Assembly (NCBI RefSeq): GCF_013359935.1
Contig: NZ_JABMCB010000169.1
Span: 118,660 to 182,659, forward strand
DNA: 64,000 bases
Reading direction: 5' to 3'
Source of the DNA: Paenibacillus xylanilyticus
GTDB taxonomy: Bacteria > Bacillota > Bacilli > Paenibacillales > Paenibacillaceae
Positions 18,230 to 27,759 of the stretch are shown here, piece by piece (position 1 is the first letter of the stretch; each line of letters opens with the position of its first letter). The translations under genes were made by a program, and so were the position numbers. A model generated the notes under the pieces. It did not search any database, was not told the origin of the DNA, and worked only from the letters and a program-made list of their open reading frames with translations.

Positions 18230-18275
18230 AAAAATTTAAATCCATTTTATTAACCGCTTTCTTCAAATCATCATC
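17955..18275. repeat. Tandem duplication carrying the 3' end of the recombinase gene
   Basis: Positions 17955-18114 and 18120-18275 are near-identical, with a period of 161-165 bp; the left copy has a 4-bp TTAT insertion. Each copy ends with the last 19 codons of the XerS-type gene, and the left remnant (18058-18114) differs by one silent base. The duplication repeats the motif cluster and so doubles the site array. Confidence 0.85.
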
Positions 18276-19304
18276 TGATAAATGTGTATATATCATCGTT
18301 GTCTGTACTGATGAATGACCTAGTTGATCTTTCAGTTTTGGAACATCATTGTTAGCCTTATGATATCGAGTTGCAAATGAATGTCTCAATGCATGCACAT
18401 TTAAAGATGGTTTACCATAAAGATTAGCATATTTTTGAACTAACTTTTCTATGGCTCTTTGAGTAAGTCTTCGTGTGCCTCCTTTTCTTCCTACAGGAGC
18501 AGCTATAAATAAGGCTATCTCTTTTGAGCTGGGTTTATACTTTTGATCTCTAATTTTTATATATTCTTTGATGTCATATAATGCAAGATCACTAAAGTAA
18601 ACATACTGCTCCTTACCGCCTTTACGGACTACTCGTAGTAAATTTTCAGTCAAGTCTACATCTTCAATATTAGCGCCAACCACTTCGGACAGTCTCAATC
18701 CAGATCCCAGAATCAAAGAAGCGATGGCTGTATCACGCTCACGATTAAATAAAAAATAGTTATATAATCTCTTATTTCCTTTAATCAATTCACCATAATC
18801 ATTTGCAATAAATTGTCTGAATAGATTGAACTCCTCATGCTTCAGAATCTTACCACTGATTTTTTGTGCACTCGACTGAGCTGTGCTTAAAACAGGATTT
18901 AATTCTAACTTGGCCATCAGATTACGCTTAATATAAGGAGCTAATTCAGAAGTTTCAGCTTTATTCTGTAAGTAATTAAACAATGATTTAAGTGCAGCCA
19001 ATTTTCTGTTCACAGTACTTTTAGAGTTCCCTAGTTGATTCTCCAAAAAGAAAAGAAAATTTTCCCCATCACGTATAGTCAATGATTCCAGTGTACTTAA
19101 CTCAACTTCTTTACGACTACATTTAACAAGCCCCTCAGAAATTAGCCAGTCAAAAAAAATTATATAATCATGGCAATAGTTGAGCATGGTGGTTGGTGAT
19201 AATTTTCTTTTTCTGCTATCTATATACTCTGTAACATACCAGGGCAAATCATCAAGTTTTTCTTCAATACGTTCTAAATATTTAATTTTTGTTTGCTTTT
19301 CCAT
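18219..19304 (-). CDS. xerS: XerS-type tyrosine recombinase
   Basis: The start is ATG 19302-19304 after AAAGGAG, giving 361 residues; a longer frame upstream has no ribosome site. The N-terminal core-binding domain (LPWYVTEYIDSRKRKLSPTTMLNY and HDYIIFFDWLISEGLV) matches the XerS subfamily of Streptococcus/Lactococcus, which is about 356 residues. The catalytic residues are visible: Arg in GSGLRLSEVV, Lys in VRKGGKEQ, HALRHSFATR, LGHSSVQTT and the nucleophile Tyr in MIYTHL. XerS proteins work alone on dif-like sites. Its place at the left end beside inverted repeats suggests it resolves transposition cointegrates, an inference. It may instead be an unrelated passenger integrase. Confidence 0.85.
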   Translation of the reverse strand: MEKQTKIKYLERIEEKLDDLPWYVTEYIDSRKRKLSPTTMLNYCHDYIIFFDWLISEGLVKCSRKEVELSTLESLTIRDGENFLFFLENQLGNSKSTVNRKLAALKSLFNYLQNKAETSELAPYIKRNLMAKLELNPVLSTAQSSAQKISGKILKHEEFNLFRQFIANDYGELIKGNKRLYNYFLFNRERDTAIASLILGSGLRLSEVVGANIEDVDLTENLLRVVRKGGKEQYVYFSDLALYDIKEYIKIRDQKYKPSSKEIALFIAAPVGRKGGTRRLTQRAIEKLVQKYANLYGKPSLNVHALRHSFATRYHKANNDVPKLKDQLGHSSVQTTMIYTHLSDDDLKKAVNKMDLNFFMQ

Positions 19305-19486
19305 GGGATTCTCCTTTTTTCTAAAGGATACTTTGTACATATTATAATTCAATATTTTTATTCGTCAAATTATTATTTTACGTAATTATATGAGATTATT
19401 TGATATCGTTCTTACCATACCATATATATCCATACCAGCAGCCGGGTTGGTTTGGGAAGATAATCAAGGATAAATTTAACATCAAA

Positions 19487-19960
19487 TTAAACATTATTTC
19501 CGGCGGGGAGCAAAATTCCGGTATATTTGGCGCAGCGACAGCAGTAGAAGTACCACCCATGGATGCATGAAAAGTCACTAGGATAGAGTACGTTTTTACC
19601 TTTCATTAGAGTGAGAATAAAGCCTTCATCATCAAACATAACTGCAAATGCGTTTCCCCTCGTACCTTCACATTTCATACCAAAATAAGTCTCTAAAAAC
19701 TCGCGAGCAGCAGGAACATCAGTAACTGTTAGGTTCAGATGATTTAATTTCATAATTACACCCTTTCCTACATATTTTGTACGTCCTCCGTAGAGCTTTA
19801 TCTTCAATCCAAATAATACCACATAATGGATCCGTTCTGTAGCGACAACACCGGCACTGCGAAGTTTCTGCAAATGTTGAGATACGGTTGATTGGGGTAG
19901 ATCAAGACATTCCTGCACATACTCAAGAATTTTGTCCAGAAAAAGCTTTAATTACTCTTG
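19487..19960 (-). pseudogene. Fused remnants of an ArsR-type regulator and a VOC/glyoxalase protein
   Basis: The first part (about 19800-19960) reads as the recognition helix of an ArsR repressor (CLDLPQSTVSQHLQKLRSAGVVATER) without its start or end. The second (from ATG 19751-19753, ribosome site GGAAAGGG) begins MKLNHLNLTVTDVPAAREF, the first half of a vicinal-oxygen-chelate domain. It loses the family pattern after YPSDF, with traces in other frames down to about 19400. ArsR-VOC pairs occur in arsenic loci (ArsI-like), so this may be the decayed edge of an older ars cluster. Confidence 0.6.
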
Positions 19961-20068
19961 AGAGTTAGTTTAATTTTTAAATGCTAACAGCCTTCTCCCG
20001 ATACTCGGTGAACCTCTAAGTGTTATTGAGGTTTTAACTACATATGCTTATATTTAGATGATCATCTA

Positions 20069-20189
20069 ATCGGAATATGTTCTTGTCCTTGTCCATTTCG
20101 GCAATCGGTACAAGTTCTTGTCCTTACCTTGAGACAAGAACTTGTACCGATAACATAAAAAAGCCGCTAAAATAGCGACTTCAATGGGA
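20069..20189. repeat. Dispersed repeat A with two hairpins
   Basis: The segment contains ATCGGTACAAGTTCTTGT and its inverse ACAAGAACTTGTACCGAT. A smaller stem AGCCGCT/TAGCGAC follows, with a T-run on the minus strand. A second copy of the whole arrangement is at 53766-53880. The two direct copies bracket nearly all the metal cargo. It may be a MITE or a recombination scar and also acts as a leftward terminator. Confidence 0.7.
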
Positions 20190-20304
20190 ATATGTTCTTG
20201 TCCCTCGCCATCTGCGGTCTGCTGCCACAATGTGTGCATAGCGAGAGGTTTGAGGATCTCTTTTCATTTTTTCATTTAATTACCATTAGAACTGCTGAAT
20301 GTAG

Positions 20305-20654
20305 TCAGAATATTTCCATAATAAATTTCCCACTACAGTTATTCGTAATTTCTGATTCAGGTGCTACAATTATTTGGGTTATGTTTTGACAGCTACATGC
20401 TCTTGAATTTCCGGGGTATACTGGAAAAATGTACGAACCATCATTATAGAATATATGAACTAAAAGTGAGGTTGTATTCTTTTGATCATTATATATGGTT
20501 ATTGATGTATGTAGTTCTTTGTTATTTATAGAGGACCAGATCGTAAGGTTCTCTAATCCCGTCTTTGGATCAAAAAATATTTCTCCACTTAATGAGATTT
20601 TAGCCCCTCCATTCGCTTTCTTTACTGGGTTATCATTTTTTTCTTATTTCTCAT
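20305..20654 (-). pseudogene. Frameshifted DUF3992-like (S-Ena spore appendage type) small protein
   Basis: The frame at 20305-20643 has no start codon. An ATG at 20652-20654 overlaps the stop of the multicopper oxidase gene, and if the run of seven A at about 20636-20642 had eight, one protein of about 116 residues would result. It runs MRNKKKNDNPVKKANGG..., then beta-rich sequence ending FYNDGSYIFPVYPGNSRACS and CSGKFIMEIF. The pattern (a hydroxy-rich turn PGxSR, then a Gly-Lys-Phe strand) resembles DUF3992, the endospore appendage subunits. That family call is tentative. The deletion may be real, a sequencing error, or slippage. Confidence 0.45.
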
Positions 20655-21534
20655 AGACAATTGTCTTAAACATTCCACCAATTGGTTTAGTGAAGTTATT
20701 GGATATATGATGTGGCATATGGCAATGGAAGGGCCATGTTCCTGGGTTATTCGCGCAAAAGAGTAAGTCGTATGTCGTTCCACTCGAAACTTCTATCGTA
20801 TTTCGAAGTAATCTGGCGGAACTTGAGATTTCATTACCGTCTGCAGCTGTGAGAAGAAATTGATGTCCATGAAGATGAATGGGATGTGCATTCATTCCTA
20901 TGTTCCCAAGACGAATACGAATGTTTTCGCCATATTTAACTGGTAAAGAATTAGAATATGGAAAACAACGCCCATTCATTGTGAAAAAATTAAAACTGTC
21001 CGTTAAGGGGTCTAAATCGTAATCTCCTTTCCTCAATTCACCCTTAGGCAGGCCTTGAAGATGAAATTCCTGAAGCATGATGAAGTAATCTCTATGAATA
21101 TAGTCATTACATCCCGATTCTATTATAAATCCACCCCCTAGTCCCATTAATTCTTGAGTAACTGTATTGTGATGAGTATGATACATATGCGTTCCCGGTG
21201 CATTCATAATCTGAAAACAATAATCAAAGTATTCACCTGGTCTAATTTTGGGTGTTGGTTCAACTTCAGGAACACCGTCCATAGAGTTGGGGATATCCAG
21301 GCCATGCCAATGGACACTGGTTGCCTCCGGTAGATGGTTTATAACCCTGATCTTAACCCAATCGCCTTGTTTAACTCGTATAGTTGGACCCGGAATGGAA
21401 CCGTTATACCCCCAGCCCTTCATTTTTATTCCAGGCAATAGTTCTCTCGTTACAGGCTCCGCAACTAACACAAAGCACTTCATTCCCTCTTCGACGGTAA
21501 AGGGAAGATCCGGGATATCCGGTGTGATAACCAT
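20644..21534 (-). CDS. Two-domain multicopper oxidase (laccase-like)
   Basis: The start is ATG 21532-21534 after GGAGGAG, giving 296 residues. The copper ligands are clear: HWHG, MYHTHHN, HPIHLHGH and FHCHMPHH. The size is that of a two-cupredoxin-domain oxidase rather than the three-domain CueO type. There is no signal peptide, so it is probably cytoplasmic or spore-associated. Members oxidise phenols, manganese or Cu(I). It lies at the left end of the copper block and is followed, with overlap, by a broken small gene. Confidence 0.85.
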   Translation of the reverse strand: MVITPDIPDLPFTVEEGMKCFVLVAEPVTRELLPGIKMKGWGYNGSIPGPTIRVKQGDWVKIRVINHLPEATSVHWHGLDIPNSMDGVPEVEPTPKIRPGEYFDYCFQIMNAPGTHMYHTHHNTVTQELMGLGGGFIIESGCNDYIHRDYFIMLQEFHLQGLPKGELRKGDYDLDPLTDSFNFFTMNGRCFPYSNSLPVKYGENIRIRLGNIGMNAHPIHLHGHQFLLTAADGNEISSSARLLRNTIEVSSGTTYDLLFCANNPGTWPFHCHMPHHISNNFTKPIGGMFKTIVYEK

Positions 21535-21918
21535 AGTACTCCTCCATCCCAAATGGAATTGTTTACAATGGAGGATATATATGAAATTCGAGGCTTGTGC
21601 TATTACTTTATTTCCATAGCCGAATACTATGTCTAAGATGAACCTTAGTTTATATCAAATGCTTGCTCGCTAGTACATCCAAGGACATTTATGATTTTCA
21701 GCCTACGTTGTTGTTCTCCGATATAGTTATTTCTGTGTTGTGTCGCAGGAGCCTAAACGATATCCCCTAAGTGACTTCTTCTTCACTTTTCAAGTCCAAA
21801 CAAGAAAAGCGTGCAACAATCGGAATTCTGCCCTATCCCCCAGTTCTTACTAACAACTCTTGCTATCATATGGTCACTATAAATCAATTGAATAATATTT
21901 TTGTTTTTATTTGACGGC
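21535..21918. other. Intergenic stretch, no gene seen
   Basis: The stretch contains the oxidase promoter region, but I find no supported gene. The open frames here are short and start without ribosome sites. Confidence 0.4.
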
Positions 21919-23907
21919 TCATTTTGCTGGATTGCTACCCAGTCCATATTCCCTATCATAGGCATCAAATATTTCACGAGCAATGGGTGCTGCGCTACTT
22001 GATCCATACCCCCCTTCAGGTACAACCACGGCTACTGCCAGTTTTGGATTCTTACGAGGTGCAAAGGCGATAAATACGCCGTTCTCAACATTAATCGATT
22101 GACCATTTATATAAATAGTCTGTTGAGAGGTGCCTGTCTTTCTCGCGAAATCATAGGGAAACCCACTGAACGCGGCATCTACATTGGTAGACATTCCACG
22201 TTGAATGGTGCGCCAGTATCTGTCATCATAATTTGCTGTATTTAGTGTTTTTGGTTTAATTTTTTTAACGACATTACCTTCAGAGTCACGTATTTCTTTT
22301 ACCAGGTGTGGTTCAAGACGTTGTCCTTTATTCGCTAACATCACGGTATACTGTGCGAGCTGCATTGTTGTATATTTGCCTTGTTGTCCAAATGAAGCAA
22401 AAGCCAAGCCTGTGAGTGCAGATTGATTTTCTTGGTTATATTCAATTCTGCCTCTAAATTCTTTGGGTAAATCCACTCCAGTATCCACGCCTAAGCCGAA
22501 TTCTTTCATATATCTGTCCCATACTTTAATACCTTCCACATTATACTTGTTCCAAAGCTGCTCACCGATCATGTCAATCATAAAAGCATTTGATGATTTC
22601 GTGATTGCTGTCTCTGGATTTAAAAGACCATATACGCTTCCTGAAGAGTTTCTGACTCTGGTACGATCTTTACCAAACTCCGCGTATCCGCGATCCTGAT
22701 ATGTTGAATTCGGAGCAAAAAAACCTTCATTTAAGCCAATCAAAACACTTAATGGTTTTATTGTTGACCCCAATAATACGGTTGACTCTGGGTGCTTTCC
22801 GGTGTCGTTTGGAGGAAAGGATTCAACTGTACCATTTCTATAGATGTACTTAATCTTTTCATAATCCCATTCCGCATTCGGATCATAATCAGGCATACTT
22901 GCCATAGCCACGACATTACCGCTATCTACTTCCATTGCGACAGCAAAAGCTGTTTTTGCATTAGTATGAAGTTTTCCTGAAACTGGAGTCCGCTGTAACC
23001 AATTCAACTGTTCTTTTATAGCTTGTTCTGTTTGAACTTGTACGTTTTTGTTGATGGTCGAGATGATATCGTATCCTTTTTCTGGAGGGAGCATGTTTCC
23101 TCCCTCTTCAGGCAAATTTAACGCATTAATGGGGATCTCTTTAAAACCACTTTGTCCTCGTAACACGTCCTGATATTGAAGTTCAAGACCATCAACACCA
23201 ACATTTTCTAGCTCAGAGTATACAAGCCCAGGATTGGTTTGAGTTGGATTTAAACGATCAATTTCTTTGTATTTTGCTAGTGTCTTTGATGTTTTGAATG
23301 TTTTCATGTAACCAATAGCTTGAACAGCCACGCCATCCTTATCATATTTGCGTTTGCTTTCTTCCACTACACTCAATCCAGGAATGATATTTCTATTCTG
23401 AAGAAAGTAAGCGACTTCTCTATCAGATAGGTCACTCTTGATCAATCTCGGAGAATAACCTTGGGTCTGTCGATATTCCAGATCCATCGCATTCAAAATA
23501 TCATCTACCGAGAACTCTTTACTCCCTGGATCTTTAAATTCCTGAAATACTTCATACAATTTTTCTGCAAATTGACCAGCTTCCTCACGATTGGGATTTT
23601 TAGGCCCCCCCTCCTGTTGACTATAATTTTTATACAATGTGATGTATAACGACTGAATGGGCTCGGAATATGCCAATTTTATTTTACCTGATGAATCATA
23701 AATGGAACCACGAACGGGCAACAAAGGACTTGTTCTGGTGACACTTTCACTTTGTAAACGGCTAAGCTCGGGGCCTTCTACGAATTGCATATAAGCGAGA
23801 CGAATGATGATAACTGAAAAAATGACAAAGGATACAAAAAAGAAAAAGTTAATGCGAAACTTAGAACTGATTGGTTTTGGTTCTTCTGCATCGTAATGAT
23901 TGTTCAT
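21919..23907 (-). CDS. Class B penicillin-binding protein (PBP2/MrdA-like transpeptidase)
   Basis: The 662-residue protein has an N-terminal membrane anchor (FFFFVSFVIFSVIIIRLAY) and a pedestal/dimer domain beginning LLPVRGSIYDSSG. The transpeptidase domain has the active-site SxxK in GSTIKP, SxN in KSSNAF and KTG in ARKTGTSQQ. It cross-links peptidoglycan. A wall transpeptidase inside a metal-resistance island is unusual. It could supply a variant enzyme less sensitive to copper or beta-lactams, which is an inference. It has no adjacent RodA-type partner. The start ATG follows GAGGAG. Confidence 0.9.
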   Translation of the reverse strand: MNNHYDAEEPKPISSKFRINFFFFVSFVIFSVIIIRLAYMQFVEGPELSRLQSESVTRTSPLLPVRGSIYDSSGKIKLAYSEPIQSLYITLYKNYSQQEGGPKNPNREEAGQFAEKLYEVFQEFKDPGSKEFSVDDILNAMDLEYRQTQGYSPRLIKSDLSDREVAYFLQNRNIIPGLSVVEESKRKYDKDGVAVQAIGYMKTFKTSKTLAKYKEIDRLNPTQTNPGLVYSELENVGVDGLELQYQDVLRGQSGFKEIPINALNLPEEGGNMLPPEKGYDIISTINKNVQVQTEQAIKEQLNWLQRTPVSGKLHTNAKTAFAVAMEVDSGNVVAMASMPDYDPNAEWDYEKIKYIYRNGTVESFPPNDTGKHPESTVLLGSTIKPLSVLIGLNEGFFAPNSTYQDRGYAEFGKDRTRVRNSSGSVYGLLNPETAITKSSNAFMIDMIGEQLWNKYNVEGIKVWDRYMKEFGLGVDTGVDLPKEFRGRIEYNQENQSALTGLAFASFGQQGKYTTMQLAQYTVMLANKGQRLEPHLVKEIRDSEGNVVKKIKPKTLNTANYDDRYWRTIQRGMSTNVDAAFSGFPYDFARKTGTSQQTIYINGQSINVENGVFIAFAPRKNPKLAVAVVVPEGGYGSSSAAPIAREIFDAYDREYGLGSNPAK

Positions 23908-24023
23908 CTGATAATACTCCTCTTGGTCGTTCTTAAGTAACAGTGTAAATTTTAAATTTGAAGGAAGTGTGTTTTTTTGTTATATCAATACAACCAAATT
24001 TCAAATAGCTGAAGGCAAACCAA

Positions 24024-24056
24024 AAAAGCTCTACGAGGACGTAGAGCCTTTTTAGT
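24024..24056. terminator. Terminator between DedA-like and PBP genes
   Basis: GCTCTACG (24030-24037) and CGTAGAGC (24042-24049) form a perfect stem with tetraloop AGGA. A-runs lie before it and T-runs after it, so it can end leftward transcription of the TVP38 gene. Confidence 0.8.
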
Positions 24057-24074
24057 CACCTTATTGAATTGTAT

Positions 24075-24692
24075 TTATTCTTTATATCGAAGATATATTC
24101 TATAGCCGATAAAAACCAGTAATAAAAATGAAGCATACATCAAACTGACTTGTACTAGTCGTGTTCCTTCATTCCATATTTCATGCCCTATATAGGCAAA
24201 GGTCATCATTGCGGGGATTTTACCTAATAAGGTTGCGAGTATGAAAATCTTAAAATTTAAATGGAATACTCCTGCGTAAATATTGATTGCCGCAGCTGGT
24301 AAAATGGGTATGATGCGAGCTGATAGAATCATCCAAAACAGGCGCTGGCTACTCATCGCATGTAGTTGATCTAGAGATGTAAATCTCTGGGTAATCCTTC
24401 TTCCCCAAGAATAAAGTAAGTATTTTGCCAATAGATAGACAATAATCGCAGCTAAAGTGGATATGGCCACGTTCATAGTACTGCCCAATACTACACCATA
24501 TTTAGCGCCGATCACTCCACCTACAATGCCAAACGGGATCACAGGAAACATAGCAAGAATAGTAATTACAAGAAACATCAGAGGTAAGCTAGCCGTATTA
24601 TCCCCAGCTATCCATGCATACAATAAATCCCGCTTCATGAAAACAAGCATAAATACAACCAGGTTAATACAGAATATAATCCATTTTTTCAA
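24075..24692 (-). CDS. TVP38/TMEM64 (VTT-domain) membrane protein
   Basis: The 205-residue protein has about five to six membrane spans. The central VTT segment has FPVIPFGIVGGVIGAKYGVV and RIIPILPAAAINIYAGVF, the re-entrant-loop pattern shared with DedA proteins. The family handles membrane lipid flipping and homeostasis, and mercury- and copper-linked members (MerA-neighbour TVP38) are known. It lies between copA and the PBP gene. A G-tract operator upstream suggests copper control. Confidence 0.78.
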   Translation of the reverse strand: MKKWIIFCINLVVFMLVFMKRDLLYAWIAGDNTASLPLMFLVITILAMFPVIPFGIVGGVIGAKYGVVLGSTMNVAISTLAAIIVYLLAKYLLYSWGRRITQRFTSLDQLHAMSSQRLFWMILSARIIPILPAAAINIYAGVFHLNFKIFILATLLGKIPAMMTFAYIGHEIWNEGTRLVQVSLMYASFLLLVFIGYRIYLRYKE

Positions 24693-24756
24693 CCTAACAT
24701 TCTCCTGAACGAATTTCTAGTTTACAAGTGAGTTTTGGCAATGTTTTTCTAACGTA

Positions 24757-24815
24757 CACATAGGGGTACCCCTGTTACTGATACTTTATATAATGTAAAA
24801 CAAACGTACCCCTAT
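24757..24815 (-). promoter_or_regulatory. Copper-type operator region upstream of TVP38
   Basis: AGGGGTACCCCT (24762-24773) is a perfect 12-bp palindrome inside GTACACATAGGGGTACCCCT. GTACCCCTAT follows at 24806-24815. G/C-tract palindromes with TA ends are typical of CsoR sites. The exact -35 and -10 elements are not obvious. Confidence 0.5.
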
Positions 24816-24850
24816 CTTTATATTATACAATGATTTTATCACGTCAGTTT

Positions 24851-27286
24851 TTAAGAATTACGTATTTTCACACGTTGTAGCCGAAGTGCATTAAGAACAA
24901 CAGATACTGAACTTAATGCCATTGCAGCACCAGCTACCCATGGAGCCAAAAGGCCGATCGCAGCTATTGGAATACCCAGCGTATTGTATCCGAGTGCCCA
25001 AAATAAATTTTGTTTAATGTTAGCCATAGTTTTACGGCTCATATAAATAGCGTCAGGGATACTTGAAAGATCGCCACGCATCAATGTTACATCAGCAGCT
25101 TCCATAGCAACGTCTGTTCCTGTACCAATAGCCATTCCGATGTCTGCCATAGCAAGGGCCGGAGCATCGTTTATACCATCTCCTACCATCGCTACCTTTT
25201 TACCTTGTGCTTGCAGTTTTTTAACTTCTTCCGCTTTACCTTCAGGGAGAACTTCAGCCAGGACGTGGTCAATGCCAACTTGAGCCGCAATCGCTTTTGC
25301 CGTCCGTTCGTTGTCCCCGGTAATCATAATGACCTGGATACCCATCTCCTTCAAACGGCTGACAGCAGCCTGAGAGGTTTCTTTAATGGTATCTGCCACA
25401 GCAACCATCCCCGCATACTCTTTATCAATAGCGACAAGCATAGCTGTTTTCCCGGATTCCTCTAAAGTAGACATCATGTTGTAAGCTTGTTTTGCTTCTA
25501 CATCGAATTTATCCATTAGACGACGTGTACCAATTAATAACTCTTTACCACTCACAACAGCCTTGATTCCAAAGCCTGGAATGGCCTCAAAGGATTCTGT
25601 TCTGAGCAGTTCAATATTTCTTTCCATAATGCCCGCAACTATAGCCTCAGCTAATGGATGTTCTGAATTTTTCTCAGCTGCCCCCACAAGTTTAAGGAAT
25701 TCTGTTTCATCGCCCTCGACCAAAACATCGGTAAGTTCAGGTTTACCTTTTGTTACTGTACCTGTTTTATCGAGAATAATTGCATCAATTTTATGGGTCT
25801 GTTCCAGATGTTCTCCACCTTTAAACAAGATTCCAAGTTCAGCTGCACGTCCAGAACCAGCCATAATGGAGGTTGGTGTAGCAAGCCCAAGTGCACAAGG
25901 ACAAGCAATAACCAGAATGGCAATTGCTTTTTCTAAAGAACCAGCAAAATCACCCGGTGTTACTCCGAAGTACCATACCAAGAATGCCACTACAGCGACT
26001 CCTACAACAATCGGCACAAAAATCCCTGAGATGACGTCTGCTACCCGTTGAATAGGAGCTTTTGATCCTTGCGCTTCCTCGACAACTTTAATAATTTGTG
26101 CAAGAGCTGTTTCTTTACCTATTTTTGTTGCTTTCATTCGAAGCACACCGTTTTTGTTCATGGTTGCTCCGATAACAGCATCCCCCACTTTTTTTTCTAC
26201 AGGGAGACTTTCACCAGTAAGCATCGATTCATCCACAGACGAGAGTCCTTCCAGAACTTCCCCATCCACAGGCACTTTACTCCCTGGTCGAACAATTACA
26301 ACATCACCTACAATCACTTCTTCCACGGGAATGGTCAATTCTTGATCTTCTCGGACAACTATCGCCGTCTTGGCTTGAAGTCCCATTAGGGATTTAATAG
26401 CTTCTGACGTACGTCCTTTTGCCAGGGATTCGAACAGTTTCCCCATAACCACTAAGGTAATCAACACGGCACTTGTCTCATAGTACATCGCAGGTCCATG
26501 ATGTACGCTACCGCCTTCAATTGCCCAAACGATGGTTAAATACAGACTGTAAAAATAAGCAGCTGAGGTCCCTAATGAAACAAGAACGTCCATGTTTGCA
26601 CTGCCATTGCGTAAAGCTTTATATGCACCAATATAGAAGGGTCTTCCGATATAAAATTGAACTGGCGTTGCTAATGCCAATTGGAACCATGGATTCATAA
26701 AGAGATCTGGTAACCATACCCACGAAGTAAATGAAAAGTGACTTACCATTGCCCAGAGTAAGGGAAACGATAAAATCGCAGAAATAAGAAGTTTTCTTTT
26801 TTGTTTTGATAATTCTTTTTGTCGACGTTCAGCTGGGTCGCTTTGTTCCTGTTTCGGTACAGCTTGATAGCCGAGTTTCTCTACTCTCTTTTGCATATCA
26901 GTCACAGAAACATCTGCCGGATTATATTCGACATGAGCAACTTCCATGGCGAAATTTACGGTGGCCGTGCTTACGCCAGGTAACTTATTCAGAGTCTTCT
27001 CGATTTTTAAGGCACAAGCCGCACAAGTCATACCGACAAGTTCCAAATCAACGGCTTCCTTAACTGTACTGTAGCCAAGCTTCTCAATGCTTGCTTCCAT
27101 CTTACCGATGTCGACTTTACTTGGGTCATATGTTACTGTCGCTTTTTCCATCGCAAAGTTTACGTTAGCTTCTGATACACCTTCCAGCTTGTTCAAAACC
27201 TTCTCAATTTTTAAAGCACAAGCAGCACAAGTCATACCTGAGAGTTGAATTGATGTTTGTGATTTTTTCTCTTCAATTGTTGACAC
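24851..27286 (-). CDS. copA: Cu(I)-exporting P1B-type ATPase CopA
   Basis: The 811-residue pump has two N-terminal heavy-metal domains ([13 protein letters not shown] twice, first Cys pair at residues 20 and 23). A glycine-rich membrane region follows, then the actuator TGES, the membrane CPC in IACPCALG, the phosphorylation motif [11 protein letters not shown] in SEHPLAEA, and [10 protein letters not shown]. It ends with the copper-specific [11 protein letters not shown] and [14 protein letters not shown] segments. It exports Cu(I) from the cytoplasm. The start is GTG 27284-27286 after GAGGTG. It is 19 bp downstream of copZ, in one operon under a G-tract promoter. Confidence 0.96.
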   Translation of the reverse strand: MSTIEEKKSQTSIQLSGMTCAACALKIEKVLNKLEGVSEANVNFAMEKATVTYDPSKVDIGKMEASIEKLGYSTVKEAVDLELVGMTCAACALKIEKTLNKLPGVSTATVNFAMEVAHVEYNPADVSVTDMQKRVEKLGYQAVPKQEQSDPAERRQKELSKQKRKLLISAILSFPLLWAMVSHFSFTSWVWLPDLFMNPWFQLALATPVQFYIGRPFYIGAYKALRNGSANMDVLVSLGTSAAYFYSLYLTIVWAIEGGSVHHGPAMYYETSAVLITLVVMGKLFESLAKGRTSEAIKSLMGLQAKTAIVVREDQELTIPVEEVIVGDVVIVRPGSKVPVDGEVLEGLSSVDESMLTGESLPVEKKVGDAVIGATMNKNGVLRMKATKIGKETALAQIIKVVEEAQGSKAPIQRVADVISGIFVPIVVGVAVVAFLVWYFGVTPGDFAGSLEKAIAILVIACPCALGLATPTSIMAGSGRAAELGILFKGGEHLEQTHKIDAIILDKTGTVTKGKPELTDVLVEGDETEFLKLVGAAEKNSEHPLAEAIVAGIMERNIELLRTESFEAIPGFGIKAVVSGKELLIGTRRLMDKFDVEAKQAYNMMSTLEESGKTAMLVAIDKEYAGMVAVADTIKETSQAAVSRLKEMGIQVIMITGDNERTAKAIAAQVGIDHVLAEVLPEGKAEEVKKLQAQGKKVAMVGDGINDAPALAMADIGMAIGTGTDVAMEAADVTLMRGDLSSIPDAIYMSRKTMANIKQNLFWALGYNTLGIPIAAIGLLAPWVAGAAMALSSVSVVLNALRLQRVKIRNS

Positions 27287-27305
27287 TATATATACACCTC
27301 ACCTT

Positions 27306-27503
27306 TTAGACTTCATATCCTTGCTCTTCAATAGCCTCTTTAATGGTCTCTAGAGTCACCTTATTTTCATCATATACTACGGTAACAGTGCCATTTTCAA
27401 GATTAACATTCCCTTGAACACCGAGCGATTTCAAAGCACCTTCGATTGAGTTGACACAATGTACACAAGACATGCCATTCACATTTAACACTTCATTTTT
27501 CAT
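27306..27503 (-). CDS. copZ: Copper chaperone CopZ
   Basis: The 65-residue ferredoxin-fold metallochaperone has the Cys pair in NGMSCVHCVNSIEGAL and ends EEQGYEV. It delivers Cu(I) to CopA, encoded directly downstream. The ATG follows GAAGTGAATT-type spacing from GGAG. Confidence 0.95.
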   Translation of the reverse strand: MKNEVLNVNGMSCVHCVNSIEGALKSLGVQGNVNLENGTVTVVYDENKVTLETIKEAIEEQGYEV

Positions 27504-27566
27504 AATTCACTTCTCCTTATATATGAGATTTTTATTTCAGTAATATTAACTTCACTTCATGTATAA

Positions 27567-27596
27567 AGCATACCCCCCTACCCTATATTTTGTCAA
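27567..27596 (-). promoter_or_regulatory. copZ-copA promoter with CsoR-type spacer operator
   Basis: On the minus strand TTGACA (27591-27596) and TATGCT (27567-27572) are spaced 18 bp apart. The spacer AAATATAGGGTAGGGGGG carries the G-tract. Operator within the promoter spacer means repressor and polymerase compete, as known for CsoR. Confidence 0.8.
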
Positions 27597-27694
27597 GCGC
27601 AATACCCGAAAATTTTAAGCCCATTTTATTGTTGATATGTAATTATGTTATTCTTCCTTTTCAAAATTCGAATTATTTCTTAGGAATTTAATAA

Positions 27695-27740
27695 AAGGAG
27701 TTCTCTCAGAATTTATGAACTGATTCTGAGAAAACTCCTT
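27695..27740 (-). terminator. Terminator after the Csp-like gene
   Basis: AAGGAGTTCTCTCAGAAT pairs with ATTCTGAGAAAACTCCTT, with one mismatch. The minus strand continues into TTTTATT. Confidence 0.75.
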
Positions 27741-27759
27741 CTGTGCTACATTTCTTTTA

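Noticed and set aside
20192..20389. A rightward small gene
   Set aside because: It has no ribosome site and lies opposite the frameshifted leftward gene, whose codon pattern is more natural.
25563..26051. Long rightward open frames inside copA and cadA
   Set aside because: They are antisense frames of strongly conserved P-type ATPase genes with no ribosome site or family pattern.
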